From Elusimicrobiota bacterium (lineage in GTDB: Bacteria > Elusimicrobiota > Elusimicrobia > 2-02-FULL-39-32), in the NCBI GenBank assembly GCA_021730935.1, contig JAKFYJ010000018.1:23465-87464 (forward strand): DNA of 64,000 nucleotides, given 5' to 3'. The translations under genes and the position numbers were made by a program. Of this stretch, positions 1 through 8,977 are shown one piece after another. Numbering within the stretch: position 1 is the stretch's first letter; each line of letters begins with the position of its first letter. Below the pieces are notes generated by a model. It ran no database searches. It worked only from the letters and a program-made list of their open reading frames with translations, and was not told the origin of the DNA.

Positions 1-64
1 AAGCCACACCTCTCAACGCGAGAAGCGTGGACGCGCCCAACATAAAGCTTTTGCAAACCCCCAT
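1..64 (-). CDS. 5' end of an unidentified gene, cut by the window edge
   Basis: An open frame runs leftward from ATG at 64 to the window edge and gives MGVCKSFMLGASTLLALRG-type sequence: a Cys/Lys start and then a hydrophobic run like a signal or anchor segment. A purine-rich CAGGGGG lies about 7 nt before the ATG. It is the first gene downstream of the GEMM-I riboswitch and terminator on the same strand, so it is the likely c-di-GMP-controlled gene. The product cannot be named from about 21 residues. A second in-frame ATG lies 7 codons in. Confidence 0.45.
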   Translation of the reverse strand, partial: MGVCKSFMLGASTLLALRGVA

Positions 65-119
65 TTGCAACCCCCTGACTTTATCCCCGACTGCGGCTGA
101 CTTTTAAAGAACCATAAAA

Positions 120-158
120 AAAGAATGCGGCCCCGTGAAGGCAGGACGCATTCCTTAG
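120..158 (-). terminator. Intrinsic terminator following the riboswitch
   Basis: Read leftward, GAATGCG and CGCATTC form a GC-rich stem around a loop, followed by a run of seven T. It lies about 25 nt downstream of the riboswitch core and before the ATG at 64, which is the position expected for an expression-platform terminator. Confidence 0.75.
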
Positions 159-182
159 AAAATAAGAAAAACCCTCTTAGAA

Positions 183-256
183 TCTTCGGTAACCAGACGA
201 TCCCTCCCCCAAGGGACTCACGGCTTTGCGTGTCTGCGATTACTCGCTGACTTGCC
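183..256 (-). ncRNA. Cyclic di-GMP class I (GEMM-I) riboswitch
   Basis: Reading leftward the segment contains, in order, GGCAAG, a perfect GCGA-GUAA-UCGC hairpin closed by a GNRA tetraloop, the conserved ACGCAAAGCC, a second hairpin UCCCU/AGGGA, and the conserved GGUUACCGAAG. This order and the GNRA loop that docks into the second helix are hallmarks of the GEMM-I aptamer, which binds c-di-GMP; some variants bind cGAMP. It has its own promoter upstream and a terminator downstream. Which ligand is bound cannot be settled by eye. Confidence 0.85.
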
Positions 257-271
257 TTTTTCGGATGCTTT

Positions 272-300
272 TATTTAACAGACAAACAGAATTTTGTCAA
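272..300 (-). promoter_or_regulatory. Sigma70-type promoter of the riboswitch transcript
   Basis: Leftward, TTGACA (300-295, perfect consensus) and TAAATA (277-272) are separated by exactly 17 nt. Transcription would start near 265, just before the riboswitch core. It is the best housekeeping-type promoter seen in the window. Confidence 0.8.
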
Positions 301-343
301 GAACCCCTTTCGCGTTTTGATACAATATTTGCGGCTGATTATC

Positions 344-1630
344 ATGACGATTCCCTATCCCCTGATCAGTTTCTTCGGCATTTTTTTCCTCATGGGGACC
401 GCGTGGGTTTTCTCGGCGAACCGGCGCGAGGTCAACTGGCGGACGGTGGCCGGAAGCGCCCTGATCCAGATCCTCATCGCGCTCTTTCTGTTCAAAGTCC
501 CCGTCGGAACGGAAGTTTTTTTATGGATGAACGGCGCGGTGAACCGCATGATGGAATGCGCTTCAGCCGGAACGCGGTTCATGTTCGGAATCCTGGCTCT
601 TTCCCCCGGCGAATCGAACGAGATGGGCGAAAAATCCCTCGGGTTCATCCTCGCGTTCCAGGCGTTCCCCACGATCGTGTTCTTTTCAAGTTTGATGTCG
701 GTGCTTTATTATTTCAACATCATGCCGAGGCTCATCAATTTTTTTTCTTATGTCTTCGCGAAAATCATGAAGATCTCGGGCGCCGAAGCGCTGGTGACGG
801 CCAGCAACATATTTTCAGGCGTGGAGTCCGCTCTCACCGTCAAACCTCACCTCCCTGAAATGACAAAATCCGAACTGGCCGTCGTGCTGACCGCCGGGAT
901 GGCCACCGTGGCCGCGAACGTTATTGTGCTTTATGTGTTTGTTTTGAAACCTTATCTCCCCACCATCGCCGGACACCTGCTCACCGCCTCTCTCCTCTCA
1001 GCGCCTGCGGCCGTCCTCATGTCCAAAATTCTTGTGCCTGAAACCGGAAACCCGATCACCCTTGGAGTGAACCCTTCCGTTCATTATGAGAAAGACGCGA
1101 GCTTGTTTGAGGCGGTCATCAACGGCGCGAATGAAGGGATGAAGATGGTGGCGGGCGTGGCCGCTCTCCTGCTCGCGGTCCTGGGACTGGTGGCGCTTTT
1201 CAACATGGCGGTTTCATATGCCGGGGCGAAAGCGGGAATGCTCTTCGGCGTCTCCTGGGACTGGTCCCTCAAAAACATATTCGGGATTATTTTTTATCCA
1301 TTCACCCGGGCCATGGGCGTGGTGCCCGAAGACGCGCATTTGATCGCGAAAATCATCGGTGAACGGCTGATCGTGACGGAAGTCGCGTCTTATCAGGACT
1401 TGGCAAAAGCCCTCTCGCAAAATCAGCTGACAGACCCCAGGAGCGCCGTCATCGCGACTTATGCCCTCTGCGGGTTCGCCCATGTCGCCTCCATGGCAAT
1501 CTTCGTCGGAGGAACCGCCGCTCTCGCCCCGAACAAAACCCGGGAACTCACCCAAGTGGCCCTTCGCTCTCTCTTCGCGGCGACCCTGGCCTGCATGATG
1601 AGCGCCTGCATCGCCGGCGCCTTGATCTAA
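344..1630 (+). CDS. nupC: NupC-family concentrative nucleoside transporter
   Basis: 428 aa, the normal length for the CNT/NupC family, which imports nucleosides by H+ or Na+ symport across the inner membrane. Multiple hydrophobic helices are visible, with family-typical stretches FPTIVFFSSLMSVLYY near residue 115, a GVES-type segment, and a C-terminal CGFAHVASMAIFVGG segment. I prefer the ATG at 344; an in-frame TTG at 317 would add nine residues. A TACAAT at 321 could be the -10. The gene runs divergently from the riboswitch transcript and convergently with the patatin gene. Confidence 0.9.
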   Translation: MTIPYPLISFFGIFFLMGTAWVFSANRREVNWRTVAGSALIQILIALFLFKVPVGTEVFLWMNGAVNRMMECASAGTRFMFGILALSPGESNEMGEKSLGFILAFQAFPTIVFFSSLMSVLYYFNIMPRLINFFSYVFAKIMKISGAEALVTASNIFSGVESALTVKPHLPEMTKSELAVVLTAGMATVAANVIVLYVFVLKPYLPTIAGHLLTASLLSAPAAVLMSKILVPETGNPITLGVNPSVHYEKDASLFEAVINGANEGMKMVAGVAALLLAVLGLVALFNMAVSYAGAKAGMLFGVSWDWSLKNIFGIIFYPFTRAMGVVPEDAHLIAKIIGERLIVTEVASYQDLAKALSQNQLTDPRSAVIATYALCGFAHVASMAIFVGGTAALAPNKTRELTQVALRSLFAATLACMMSACIAGALI

Positions 1631-1648
1631 AAAAATTTCAGCTTTATA

Positions 1649-2566
1649 TTATTTCCGGGACGCGGTTTGATTGTCAAACCATTTCTGGAATGCCGCTTTG
1701 ATTTGAGGAAGGCTTTTTTCTGCAGAATCGATTCCGGCGGATATCAGTTCTTTTTTTCTGGAAAAATCCCAAATTCCGACCGCGCCAACTTCCGGCTTGA
1801 TCACGATATCCGCGAAATGAAGTTTGGATTGGCTGTTGATGGCCATCATGATGGCGGAAGACTGCATGGCATAATCCTTGATGTTTGAGAGACTGCGGTT
1901 CACCACCGTTTTGGAGATGTCGACCACGATCACGATGTCCGCTCCCATTTCTCTGGCGGTATCGGCAGGAATATTGTTCGCAACGCCGCCGTCCACGAGA
2001 ACCCGTCCGTCGAGGGTGATGGGCGGGAACAAAGCGGGGATTCCGGCAGAGGCGCGGACGGCGTTTACGACTGAGCCTGTGAAAAAAATGACCAGCTCTC
2101 CCGTTTCCAGATCCGTCGCGGTGACATAAAGCGGGATCCTCAAATCTTCAAGCTTCTTTTCCCCCACCTTGTCCTGCAAAAATGTCATGAGTCTGTCCCC
2201 CTTCACGAAACCCTGCGTCGGGGTCATGAAAGTGAAATCAAAAATGTCTTCCTTGTTCAAATCGTGGGCCAGCCATTCCAGCTCAAAACTGTTTTTGCTC
2301 GCGCCATAAAGAGCGCCGATGAGGCTCCCCACGCTGGTGCCGATCACAAAATCAATGGGGATTTTTTCCTGTTCAAGGACTCGGAGGACGCCGATGTGAG
2401 CAAACCCTCTTGACGCTCCGCCGCTCAGGACCAAAGCGACTTTGGGTTTTTTCCCTTGAGTCAGCCAGGGCTGGGTTTCATTGATCAAAATCGGGCGCGG
2501 AGGAAGGGTGCGGCAAGCGGAAACGGCCGACAACAGCATAAAGACTAAAAGTTTTGACTTCTTCAT
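1649..2566 (-). CDS. Patatin-like phospholipase, RssA/NTE type, predicted lipoprotein
   Basis: 305 aa. A lipoprotein-type signal ends in VSAC at Cys18, so the protein is probably lipid-anchored at the envelope. The patatin fold is complete: oxyanion-hole glycine loop LSGGASRGFAH near residues 48-57, nucleophile elbow GTSVG with Ser78, and DGG with catalytic Asp192, giving the Ser-Asp dyad of lysophospholipase-like hydrolases. Its ATG overlaps the stop of the upstream acyltransferase gene by 4 nt (ATGA), so the two are translationally coupled and both act on acyl lipids. Substrate unknown. Confidence 0.9.
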   Translation of the reverse strand: MKKSKLLVFMLLSAVSACRTLPPRPILINETQPWLTQGKKPKVALVLSGGASRGFAHIGVLRVLEQEKIPIDFVIGTSVGSLIGALYGASKNSFELEWLAHDLNKEDIFDFTFMTPTQGFVKGDRLMTFLQDKVGEKKLEDLRIPLYVTATDLETGELVIFFTGSVVNAVRASAGIPALFPPITLDGRVLVDGGVANNIPADTAREMGADIVIVVDISKTVVNRSLSNIKDYAMQSSAIMMAINSQSKLHFADIVIKPEVGAVGIWDFSRKKELISAGIDSAEKSLPQIKAAFQKWFDNQTASRK

Positions 2567-3462
2567 GCGCCCTTCCAGCGGTTGTGGATCCAGAGCCAGG
2601 CTTCCGGCCTCTCGCGGACCCAGGACTCCACGACGGCGTTCATCCTTTTCGTGGCCTGAATAATGTCAAGCTCGTTTACGGATAAATCGGACAAATCCAG
2701 AGGCGGGGCGACATGGACTTTGACGCGGTCTTCTTCGCGCCAGCAGTGGACAGGATGGACCGGAACGCCATAACGCAAGGCGAGGATGGCCGGAAGCGTG
2801 GTGGTGAACGCGTTTCTTCCGAAGAAGGGAATTTTGAGTCCGCCTTCTGTCACGCGGTGATCGATCAGGACCGCAAGCAGGTTTCCGTTCTTGAGCCACT
2901 TGATGGATTCCCGGACAGCATCTCTTGCGGGAATGACCCTCACGCCTTCACAGCTCCTGATTTTTGTGACGAATTCATTGACGAAAGGGTTCTTCACCCT
3001 GCGGGCAACCACCGCGGTCCGGAACCCGGAGAAGGGCCAAATCTTGGCGCCCATTTCCCACGCGCCATAATGAGCCGTCACGATCAAGGCACCTTTCCCC
3101 TCTGCATAAGATTTCTTGAGGTGTTCCAAACCCTCAATTTCGGAAAATGAAAACACTTCGTCGCGCGTCATCCCGGGAAGCTTCACGAATTCGGCCACGC
3201 CCGCGCCCAGATTTTCCCAGCATTTTCGGATGATGTCATCCGTCTGCCTGACGGAAATTTCTGAGATGCTCGCAAGAATGTTGCTCCGCGCGATTTCTTT
3301 TCTGGACCCCATCATGCGGTTGATCAGCCGCCCGATTTTTCTGCCCGCCCACAAATTCCTGGTCCTGGAAAATGACCGGAGGAGCAAAGCCAAAAAGCGC
3401 ACGCCGGCATATTCCAGACTATACTTGACGCGTTTTTTGAGACTCAGGGGCTGAACGCTCAT
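2563..3462 (-). CDS. LpxL/HtrB-family lipid A (lysophospholipid) acyltransferase
   Basis: 299 aa from the ATG at 3462, which lies 1 nt after the stop of the RNA methyltransferase gene. The family transfers a fatty acid to the Kdo-lipid A precursor on the inner membrane. The catalytic H-X4-E motif is HYGAWE (His131, Glu136), followed by the VVARRVKNP and IDHRV-type blocks seen in LpxL homologues. One N-terminal membrane segment surrounds residues 20-32. The neighbours indicate a methyltransferase-acyltransferase-patatin operon. The acyl donor and the exact position acylated cannot be told. Confidence 0.87.
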   Translation of the reverse strand: MSVQPLSLKKRVKYSLEYAGVRFLALLLRSFSRTRNLWAGRKIGRLINRMMGSRKEIARSNILASISEISVRQTDDIIRKCWENLGAGVAEFVKLPGMTRDEVFSFSEIEGLEHLKKSYAEGKGALIVTAHYGAWEMGAKIWPFSGFRTAVVARRVKNPFVNEFVTKIRSCEGVRVIPARDAVRESIKWLKNGNLLAVLIDHRVTEGGLKIPFFGRNAFTTTLPAILALRYGVPVHPVHCWREEDRVKVHVAPPLDLSDLSVNELDIIQATKRMNAVVESWVRERPEAWLWIHNRWKGA

Positions 3463-3463
3463 C

Positions 3464-4204
3464 CTAAAACCGTCTCGCATAATTGTCGCAGAGAATCGCA
3501 GCGGCGGCGGAAACATTCAAAGATTCCGCTTTGCCATAAGCCGGAATCCCGACGCAATCACGAGCCAGAGAGAGGATGGCTTTTGAGACGCCGTGAGATT
3601 CGCTTCCCAGCACCAGGATGCAGTTTTTCTCGAATGGGAATGCGTGAACATCTTTGCCTTTCGCTCCGGCGGCATAAACCGGAACGCCCGAATCTTTCAA
3701 AACAGAGTTCAGATCAACATAGTGTGCCTTCACCCTGCAGAAACTTCCCATGGAGGCCTGAATCACTTTGGGGTTATAAAAATCCGCCGAATCTTTTGAA
3801 GCCAAAATTTGTGTGTGGCCAAACCAATCCGCGGTGCGAAGGATCGTCCCGAGGTTCCCCGGATCAGAAACAGAGTCCAGAGCCAAAGTGAGGCCTTCAA
3901 ACTTTTTGGGTTTTTCCTGAACGGGAATCTTCGCCACAGCCATAACCGAATTGATCGTTTTGAACGCGCTCACAGACTCCAACTCGCTCTGAGAACACAC
4001 GATTTTCTCCACGCTCCTGCCGTTCAATCGGGCCGCGCTCTCACGCAAAAAATCTTCGGCGCACAGGACCGTCTCCACCTGAAACTGCGAGCCCAAAAGT
4101 TCCAGAACGCTTTTCGTCCCCTCAACGGCAAAAAGTCCCTCTTCTTCGCGCCGTTTTTTCAGCTGAAGAGACTTGATGAGTTTTGCTTTGTTTTTTGAAA
4201 GCAA
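3464..4204 (-). CDS. TrmH/SpoU-family RNA 2'-O-methyltransferase
   Basis: 246 aa. A substrate-binding N-terminal domain (about 1-95) is followed by the SPOUT knot. Motif 1 is SVSDPGNLGTILRTADWFG; motif 2/3 residues occur in LVLGSESHGVS and IPAYGKAESLNVSAAAAI, the last being diagnostic for SpoU. It uses SAM to methylate ribose in rRNA or tRNA; the overall layout is RlmB/TsnR-like. The start is TTG at 4204, supported by GGAGAG about 8 nt upstream. First gene of the run that continues into the acyltransferase. Confidence 0.9.
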   Translation of the reverse strand: MLSKNKAKLIKSLQLKKRREEEGLFAVEGTKSVLELLGSQFQVETVLCAEDFLRESAARLNGRSVEKIVCSQSELESVSAFKTINSVMAVAKIPVQEKPKKFEGLTLALDSVSDPGNLGTILRTADWFGHTQILASKDSADFYNPKVIQASMGSFCRVKAHYVDLNSVLKDSGVPVYAAGAKGKDVHAFPFEKNCILVLGSESHGVSKAILSLARDCVGIPAYGKAESLNVSAAAAILCDNYARRF

Positions 4205-4224
4205 GGACGGCTCTCCGTGATTAT

Positions 4225-4812
4225 TTATTTCTTGTTCTCAGCCAGGGCTTGTTCGAGGATTTTCACGAGGCGGCCGCTGTCGGGAGACGTCACGGAACGG
4301 AACCGCTCGATCAATTTGCCGTTTCTGTCGATGATGAACTTTTCAAAATTCCAGCGGATCTTGCCGTCAAACTTCGGGTTGGCAGTTTCTGTGAGAAATT
4401 TAAAAAGCGGCTGAATTTCTTTCCCTGAGACGGGCCCTTTTTCAAACATGGGAAATTTTACGCTGAATTTCGTTGAGCAAAACGTTTGGATCTCGGCGTT
4501 TGTCCCGGGCTCCTGGCCGCCGTAATCATTGCTCGGAAACCCCAAAACCGCGAGTCCCTTGTCTTTGTATTTTTCGTAAATTTCCTCGAGGGCTTTATAC
4601 TGTGAAGTGAACCCGCAGTGAGAGGCCGTGTTTACGATCAAAAGAACTTTGCCTTTATATTCGCCCAAAGAAACTTCTTTTCCGTCGATGCTTTTGACCT
4701 TGAAATCATAGATGGACTGATTGGAAACTGCCATTTTATCCTCCGTCCGCCCGTGAGCCCCGCAAAAGAGACCCGTAATGAATATCGCCAACCCTTTGAA
4801 CATTCTTTTCAT
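4225..4812 (-). CDS. Glutathione-peroxidase-family thiol peroxidase
   Basis: 195 aa. It reduces peroxides with a Cys-type active site: peroxidatic Cys66 in NTASHCGFT, Gln100 in NDYGGQEPG, and Trp154-Asn155 in RWNFEKF form the usual catalytic set. Cys112 sits where the resolving Cys of thioredoxin-dependent members lies. Non-canonical Ser replaces the usual Cys in GFPSND. Residues 1-25 look like a short export signal, but an internal Met27 would give a cytosolic form, so location is open. Its ATG overlaps the fasciclin gene stop by 4 nt. Confidence 0.9.
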   Translation of the reverse strand: MKRMFKGLAIFITGLFCGAHGRTEDKMAVSNQSIYDFKVKSIDGKEVSLGEYKGKVLLIVNTASHCGFTSQYKALEEIYEKYKDKGLAVLGFPSNDYGGQEPGTNAEIQTFCSTKFSVKFPMFEKGPVSGKEIQPLFKFLTETANPKFDGKIRWNFEKFIIDRNGKLIERFRSVTSPDSGRLVKILEQALAENKK

Positions 4813-5246
4813 GAAACCCTTTTTTCGTAATTATAATAATTCGTGCGCGGCACGCAGTTCACGCGCCTCGGGACCAGAATTTGGTCGATAATGTGAATGT
4901 ATCCGTTGGAACACTCGATGTCCTTTTTGAGGATGATCGCCGCGTTCACCTGCACAGTCACGGCTTCAAGACAGACTTCTTTCCCGTGCAAAGTTTTCCG
5001 GAGCTTATAAGGCACAAGATCAATCGCTTTTATTTTCCCGGGAAGAATGTGATAAGTCACGATCTCCTTGCTGTGTTTCTGGAGCATTTTTTTGTCGTCC
5101 ACGCAGTCACAGGCCTTGTTGTTGGGGACAAAAACGGTGAACTTTTTTGCGCCGGTCAATTTTTTCTGAACTTCGGCTTTGTGGATCAGGGCATAAAACT
5201 TGGAGCAGTCGCGGTTCGCTTTCAGGGTCTCGAGTATGTCTTTCAT
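4809..5246 (-). CDS. Single fasciclin (FAS1) domain protein
   Basis: 145 aa, essentially one FAS1 domain. The H1 motif appears as FTVFVPNNKAC, followed by TYHILPGKI and the H2-type NGYIHIIDQILVPR. FAS1 domains usually mediate adhesion outside the cell, yet no signal peptide is visible here. Six cysteines, four of them around residues 46-110, are unusual for bacterial FAS1. It lies directly upstream of the peroxidase with a 4-nt overlap, hinting at a shared redox context. An AGGTGA lies upstream of the start. Confidence 0.85.
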   Translation of the reverse strand: MKDILETLKANRDCSKFYALIHKAEVQKKLTGAKKFTVFVPNNKACDCVDDKKMLQKHSKEIVTYHILPGKIKAIDLVPYKLRKTLHGKEVCLEAVTVQVNAAIILKKDIECSNGYIHIIDQILVPRRVNCVPRTNYYNYEKRVS

Positions 5247-5304
5247 TATGGTGTCACCTCTGTTCTCATTCTATCATGAAATGTGCTTTAATTTAAACGA
5301 TTAG

Positions 5305-5820
5305 ATGACGAAGGCGAGCCGAAAGATTCGAGTCAGCGACAAAATGCAGAAGGGATATGAATATGTCCTTTCGGAACCGGCCGGGAAAAATTTTGATCCT
5401 GAGTTTAAACCTCAGCTCACCCCGAAACAAATGCTCGCTCTCGGGATTTTCGGCGGCAAATACATGACGGACTGCGCCAATGAATTCCCCGCCGACTGGT
5501 TCAAAGACGCCAAACTCTGCCCTCAAAAACATGATCCTGCCCTCAATTATTTCGGAGTGAACGCCAGCCAGCCGCTTTCTGTCTGGCGGAACAACGGATG
5601 GATTCACCCCGCAGATCCCAGGGGATGGTTTCAGTGGTATTGCCGATATTTCATGGGGCGGCGGATTCCGGAATACGACAAGTCTCAGATTAAACGGTGG
5701 AAAGCCATCTCAAGGCACATCGCGCAGGTCAAAAAGAACTGCGCTCCAGGCGACACTTCTTGCCGGCCCCGCCAAAGACAGGCCCTCCTGCATTGGGCTT
5801 ATGACAGCCGAAAAATATAG
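5305..5820 (+). CDS. Conserved hypothetical protein, 171 aa
   Basis: A basic, tryptophan-rich soluble protein. Recognisable blocks are LTPKQMLALGIFGGKYMTDC, FPADWF, a WIHPADPRGWFQWYCRYFMGRR stretch and IKRWKAISRHIAQVKKNC. Regularly placed Cys, Trp and Arg suggest a compact fold, perhaps nucleic-acid or cofactor binding, but I recognise no named family. No signal peptide or membrane segment. It is encoded alone on the + strand between two leftward operons. Confidence 0.75.
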   Translation: MTKASRKIRVSDKMQKGYEYVLSEPAGKNFDPEFKPQLTPKQMLALGIFGGKYMTDCANEFPADWFKDAKLCPQKHDPALNYFGVNASQPLSVWRNNGWIHPADPRGWFQWYCRYFMGRRIPEYDKSQIKRWKAISRHIAQVKKNCAPGDTSCRPRQRQALLHWAYDSRKI

Positions 5821-5833
5821 GTTCAATCATTTA

Positions 5834-8800
5834 TTAATCTGAAAGTTCGCCCAGTTCCCGCAAAGCTTCCTTGAGACGGTCATTGTGTTTGCGGAGTTCC
5901 AGCCGAGACATCAGGCTGTAAGCGCAGGGAACGACGAAAAGAGTGAGCAAGGTTGAAACGGCCACTCCCCCAATGATCACGAGGGCCATCGGAACCCGAG
6001 TTTCAGCTCCGGGGCCCAAAGCGAGAGCGGGAGGCACGGCCGCGGCAATGGTGGAGACGGAAGTCATGACGATGGGGCGAAGACGCACAGGACAGGCATC
6101 CATCAGAGCATCTTGAACGGGCAACCCCTGTTTGCGGCGCTCATTCGTGAAATCCACGAGCAGGATTGAATTTTTCTTGACGATGCCCATCAGGAGCACG
6201 ATTCCGATCATGCTGAACATGTTGAGTGATTGGTGCGCGATCACCAGGGCAAGGACCGCGCCCGTGACGCTGAAAGGGAGAGCGATCAGCACCAGCACGG
6301 GATGAACGAAACTGTTGAATTGGGCTCCCAGGATCATGTACGCGATGACGATGCCGAGGATGATGGCCACAAAAAGTCCCATGAAAGCTTCTTTGAAAGT
6401 TTCCGCCGTCCCTGAAAACACAAGTTTGACGCCTTCAGGCAAGATTTCCTTCCCGATTTTCTCCACTTGTTTGAGCGCGTCCGACTGAGATTTTCCGGGC
6501 GCGACATTGGCGAGCAAAGTGATGGCGCGAGAACGGTTTTGGCGGGTGATGCTCAAAAGGCTCTGTTTTTCCGTCACCTTGACCACGCGGGCCAGAGGCA
6601 AAACCTCTCCGCGGTTGTTGCGGACCCAGATTTTGTCGATGTCGGCTTTGCCTGTGCGGTCCTGGGGCCTGAATCGGACGCGGATGTCATAGCGGTGGCC
6701 GCCGCGCGAAAATTTGCCTGCCCGAAGGCCGCCCAGCGTCGCGTTCACGGCGTTTCCGATGGACGCGGCATTCACGCCCCGGAGAGCCGCCTCAGAACGG
6801 TCGGGCCAGATCTGAAATTCCGGCATCCCGAGTTTATAATTGGAATTGACGTCCACCATAAACCCGCTCTGTTTCATCTTCTGCTGAAATTTTTCGCTCA
6901 GCTCCGCGAGCTGGTTCCAGTCCCGCCCCTGCAGAGTGAAATCCACAGGAAACCCGCTCTCCGCGCCTCCGCCTCCGACGGAAAGGTCCATCAGAATGGC
7001 CTTGGAGATTCCAGGAATTTTTCCCAAATCTTCCCGGAAAACGCCCATCAGTTCCTGCTGAGTAAACGGCTTTGCGCGTCCCGAGGGAACGGTGCGCTTT
7101 TTGGGTTCTTTCAAGGTGATAAAAGTGATGCCTGAATTGATTTCGCCGCCTTCAAAACCGCCCACGGCAGTATAATACCGTTCCACTTCGCCTCTCGAAA
7201 GGATATAATCTTCCGCTTTTTTGAACACGCTGTCCGTGTATTCCAGCGAGGAGCCGACGGGAGTTTCCAGCTGGACCAAAAGCATGTTCTGGTCCTGCGG
7301 CGGCATGAGCTCTTTTTTTACAATCCCGAAAAGAAATAGCGAACCGATGAAAATCGCAACTGAAATCAAAACAATTTTCCAGCGGTGAGAAAGGCACCGG
7401 GCAAGCAAAATTCTATATTTTTCCGTCGACCAGTCCATGGCGTTGTCCACCGCTTTGGCCAAACCTTTGTGCTCGCCCACTTTGAGGAACTGCGAACACC
7501 TCATGGGGGCAAGCGTGAGGGCTTCAATCAATGAGAGCAGGACGGCCACGGAAATGGTGACGCCGAACTGAAGAAAATATTTCCCGATCACCCCTTTGAC
7601 GAAGAGGACCGGCAGAAAAATAGCGAGGATGGCGACGGAAGCGGCCATGGCTGGAAAATAAATTTCCCGGGCACCCACGAGAGCCGCTTTCACTTGCGGT
7701 TCGCCCTGTTCCCTGTGGCGGACGATGTTTTCCAGCACCATGATGGCGTCATCCACGACGATCCCCACCACCAAAGTGAGACCCAGGAGCGTGAAGGTGT
7801 TTTGGGTGTATCCCAAAAAGTATAGCGCGACGAAAGTGCCCAAAATCGACGTGGGAATGGCCAAAATGATGTTGACGGCTGAACTCCAGGAACCCAAAAA
7901 CAGCCAGCAGATGAGGGAGGTCAAAACAGAAGCGAGGATCAGGTTGAAGTTGAGTTCTTCGGTGGCTTGTTTGATGAATTGAGTGGCGTCGAAATTGACG
8001 GCGAGCACCATGCCTTGAGGCAAAGTTTTCTGAAGTTCTTCCACTCTCTGAACCACTCGTTTGCCCACTTCAACGGCGTTCGCGTTCCTCTGCTTCAAAA
8101 TTCCAAGTCCCACCGCAATTTTCCCGTTCACCCTCGATATGCCGCGAGGGTCGGAAAGACCATATTCAACATCAGCGATGTCTTTGAGGCGGAAAGGAGA
8201 ATAAATCGGCCGGCCGTTCCGGTCCGAAATGATCAGGTTTTTGAGCTCGTCAATCGATTGGGCTTCCCCCATCACGCGCAAGTTCCATTCCTTCTGGTTC
8301 GTGGACAGATATCCTGCCGGGACCTCCGTATGCTCGGTGCGGATGGCGGAGAGAACATCGTCCACCGTGATCTCGCGGGACTGCATTTTTACGGGGTCCA
8401 GCCAGATGCGCACGGAAGGTTCAATAAACCCGCCCAGAAAAATGTCGCCCACGCCAGGCAGGGTCGTGAATTTATCTTTCACCTCGTCTTTGACATATTC
8501 CATCATGTCGCGGGTGGAACGGTCCCCGGAAAGGGAAATCCACATGAACGGCTGGTCGTCGGGGTTGAACTTGCTGATGACGGGCGGGTCCATGTCTTTC
8601 GGGAGCTCATATTGCGCCTGAGAAATTTTGCTCTGGACTTCCTGCAAGGCAACATCCACATCGGTCTTGAGGTCAAACTCAATCGTGATCATGGCCTGAC
8701 CTTGCCGGGTCACGGAACTGATTTTTTTGACGCCTTTGACGGAAGTCATGGAATCTTCGATGGTGTCGACCACTTCGGTTTCCATCACTTCGGGCGAGGC

Positions 8801-8959
8801 GCCCTCCCACTTTGAGGAAATGGTGAGCACGGGAAAATCAACGTCCGGCAGCTGGCTCTTGCCGATCTGCATGAAAGCGATCGCGCCAAAGAGAATCATG
8901 GCGATCATGATCATCCACGCGAAAACGGGTTTTTTGATGGATATGTCGGAAAGGATCAT
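5834..8959 (-). CDS. RND efflux permease, HAE1/AcrB family
   Basis: 1041 aa, full length for the family, with the usual duplicated layout: TM1, a large periplasmic loop, TM2-6, then the same again. The proton relay is intact, with Asp-Asp in VVGIVVDDAIMVLENI (TM4) and Lys in MGIVKKNSILLVDF (TM10). It would export amphiphilic compounds by proton antiport through the periplasm to an outer-membrane channel. No membrane-fusion adaptor or TolC gene adjoins it, so partners must come from elsewhere, perhaps the TolC near 41 kb. Confidence 0.93.
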   Translation of the reverse strand: MILSDISIKKPVFAWMIMIAMILFGAIAFMQIGKSQLPDVDFPVLTISSKWEGASPEVMETEVVDTIEDSMTSVKGVKKISSVTRQGQAMITIEFDLKTDVDVALQEVQSKISQAQYELPKDMDPPVISKFNPDDQPFMWISLSGDRSTRDMMEYVKDEVKDKFTTLPGVGDIFLGGFIEPSVRIWLDPVKMQSREITVDDVLSAIRTEHTEVPAGYLSTNQKEWNLRVMGEAQSIDELKNLIISDRNGRPIYSPFRLKDIADVEYGLSDPRGISRVNGKIAVGLGILKQRNANAVEVGKRVVQRVEELQKTLPQGMVLAVNFDATQFIKQATEELNFNLILASVLTSLICWLFLGSWSSAVNIILAIPTSILGTFVALYFLGYTQNTFTLLGLTLVVGIVVDDAIMVLENIVRHREQGEPQVKAALVGAREIYFPAMAASVAILAIFLPVLFVKGVIGKYFLQFGVTISVAVLLSLIEALTLAPMRCSQFLKVGEHKGLAKAVDNAMDWSTEKYRILLARCLSHRWKIVLISVAIFIGSLFLFGIVKKELMPPQDQNMLLVQLETPVGSSLEYTDSVFKKAEDYILSRGEVERYYTAVGGFEGGEINSGITFITLKEPKKRTVPSGRAKPFTQQELMGVFREDLGKIPGISKAILMDLSVGGGGAESGFPVDFTLQGRDWNQLAELSEKFQQKMKQSGFMVDVNSNYKLGMPEFQIWPDRSEAALRGVNAASIGNAVNATLGGLRAGKFSRGGHRYDIRVRFRPQDRTGKADIDKIWVRNNRGEVLPLARVVKVTEKQSLLSITRQNRSRAITLLANVAPGKSQSDALKQVEKIGKEILPEGVKLVFSGTAETFKEAFMGLFVAIILGIVIAYMILGAQFNSFVHPVLVLIALPFSVTGAVLALVIAHQSLNMFSMIGIVLLMGIVKKNSILLVDFTNERRKQGLPVQDALMDACPVRLRPIVMTSVSTIAAAVPPALALGPGAETRVPMALVIIGGVAVSTLLTLFVVPCAYSLMSRLELRKHNDRLKEALRELGELSD

Positions 8960-8977
8960 AAGAAGTTAAATTATAAA

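Noticed and set aside
7967..8815. 282-codon open frame on the + strand
   Set aside because: Lies wholly antisense to the RND permease, with low-complexity His/Phe/Arg composition typical of shadow frames.
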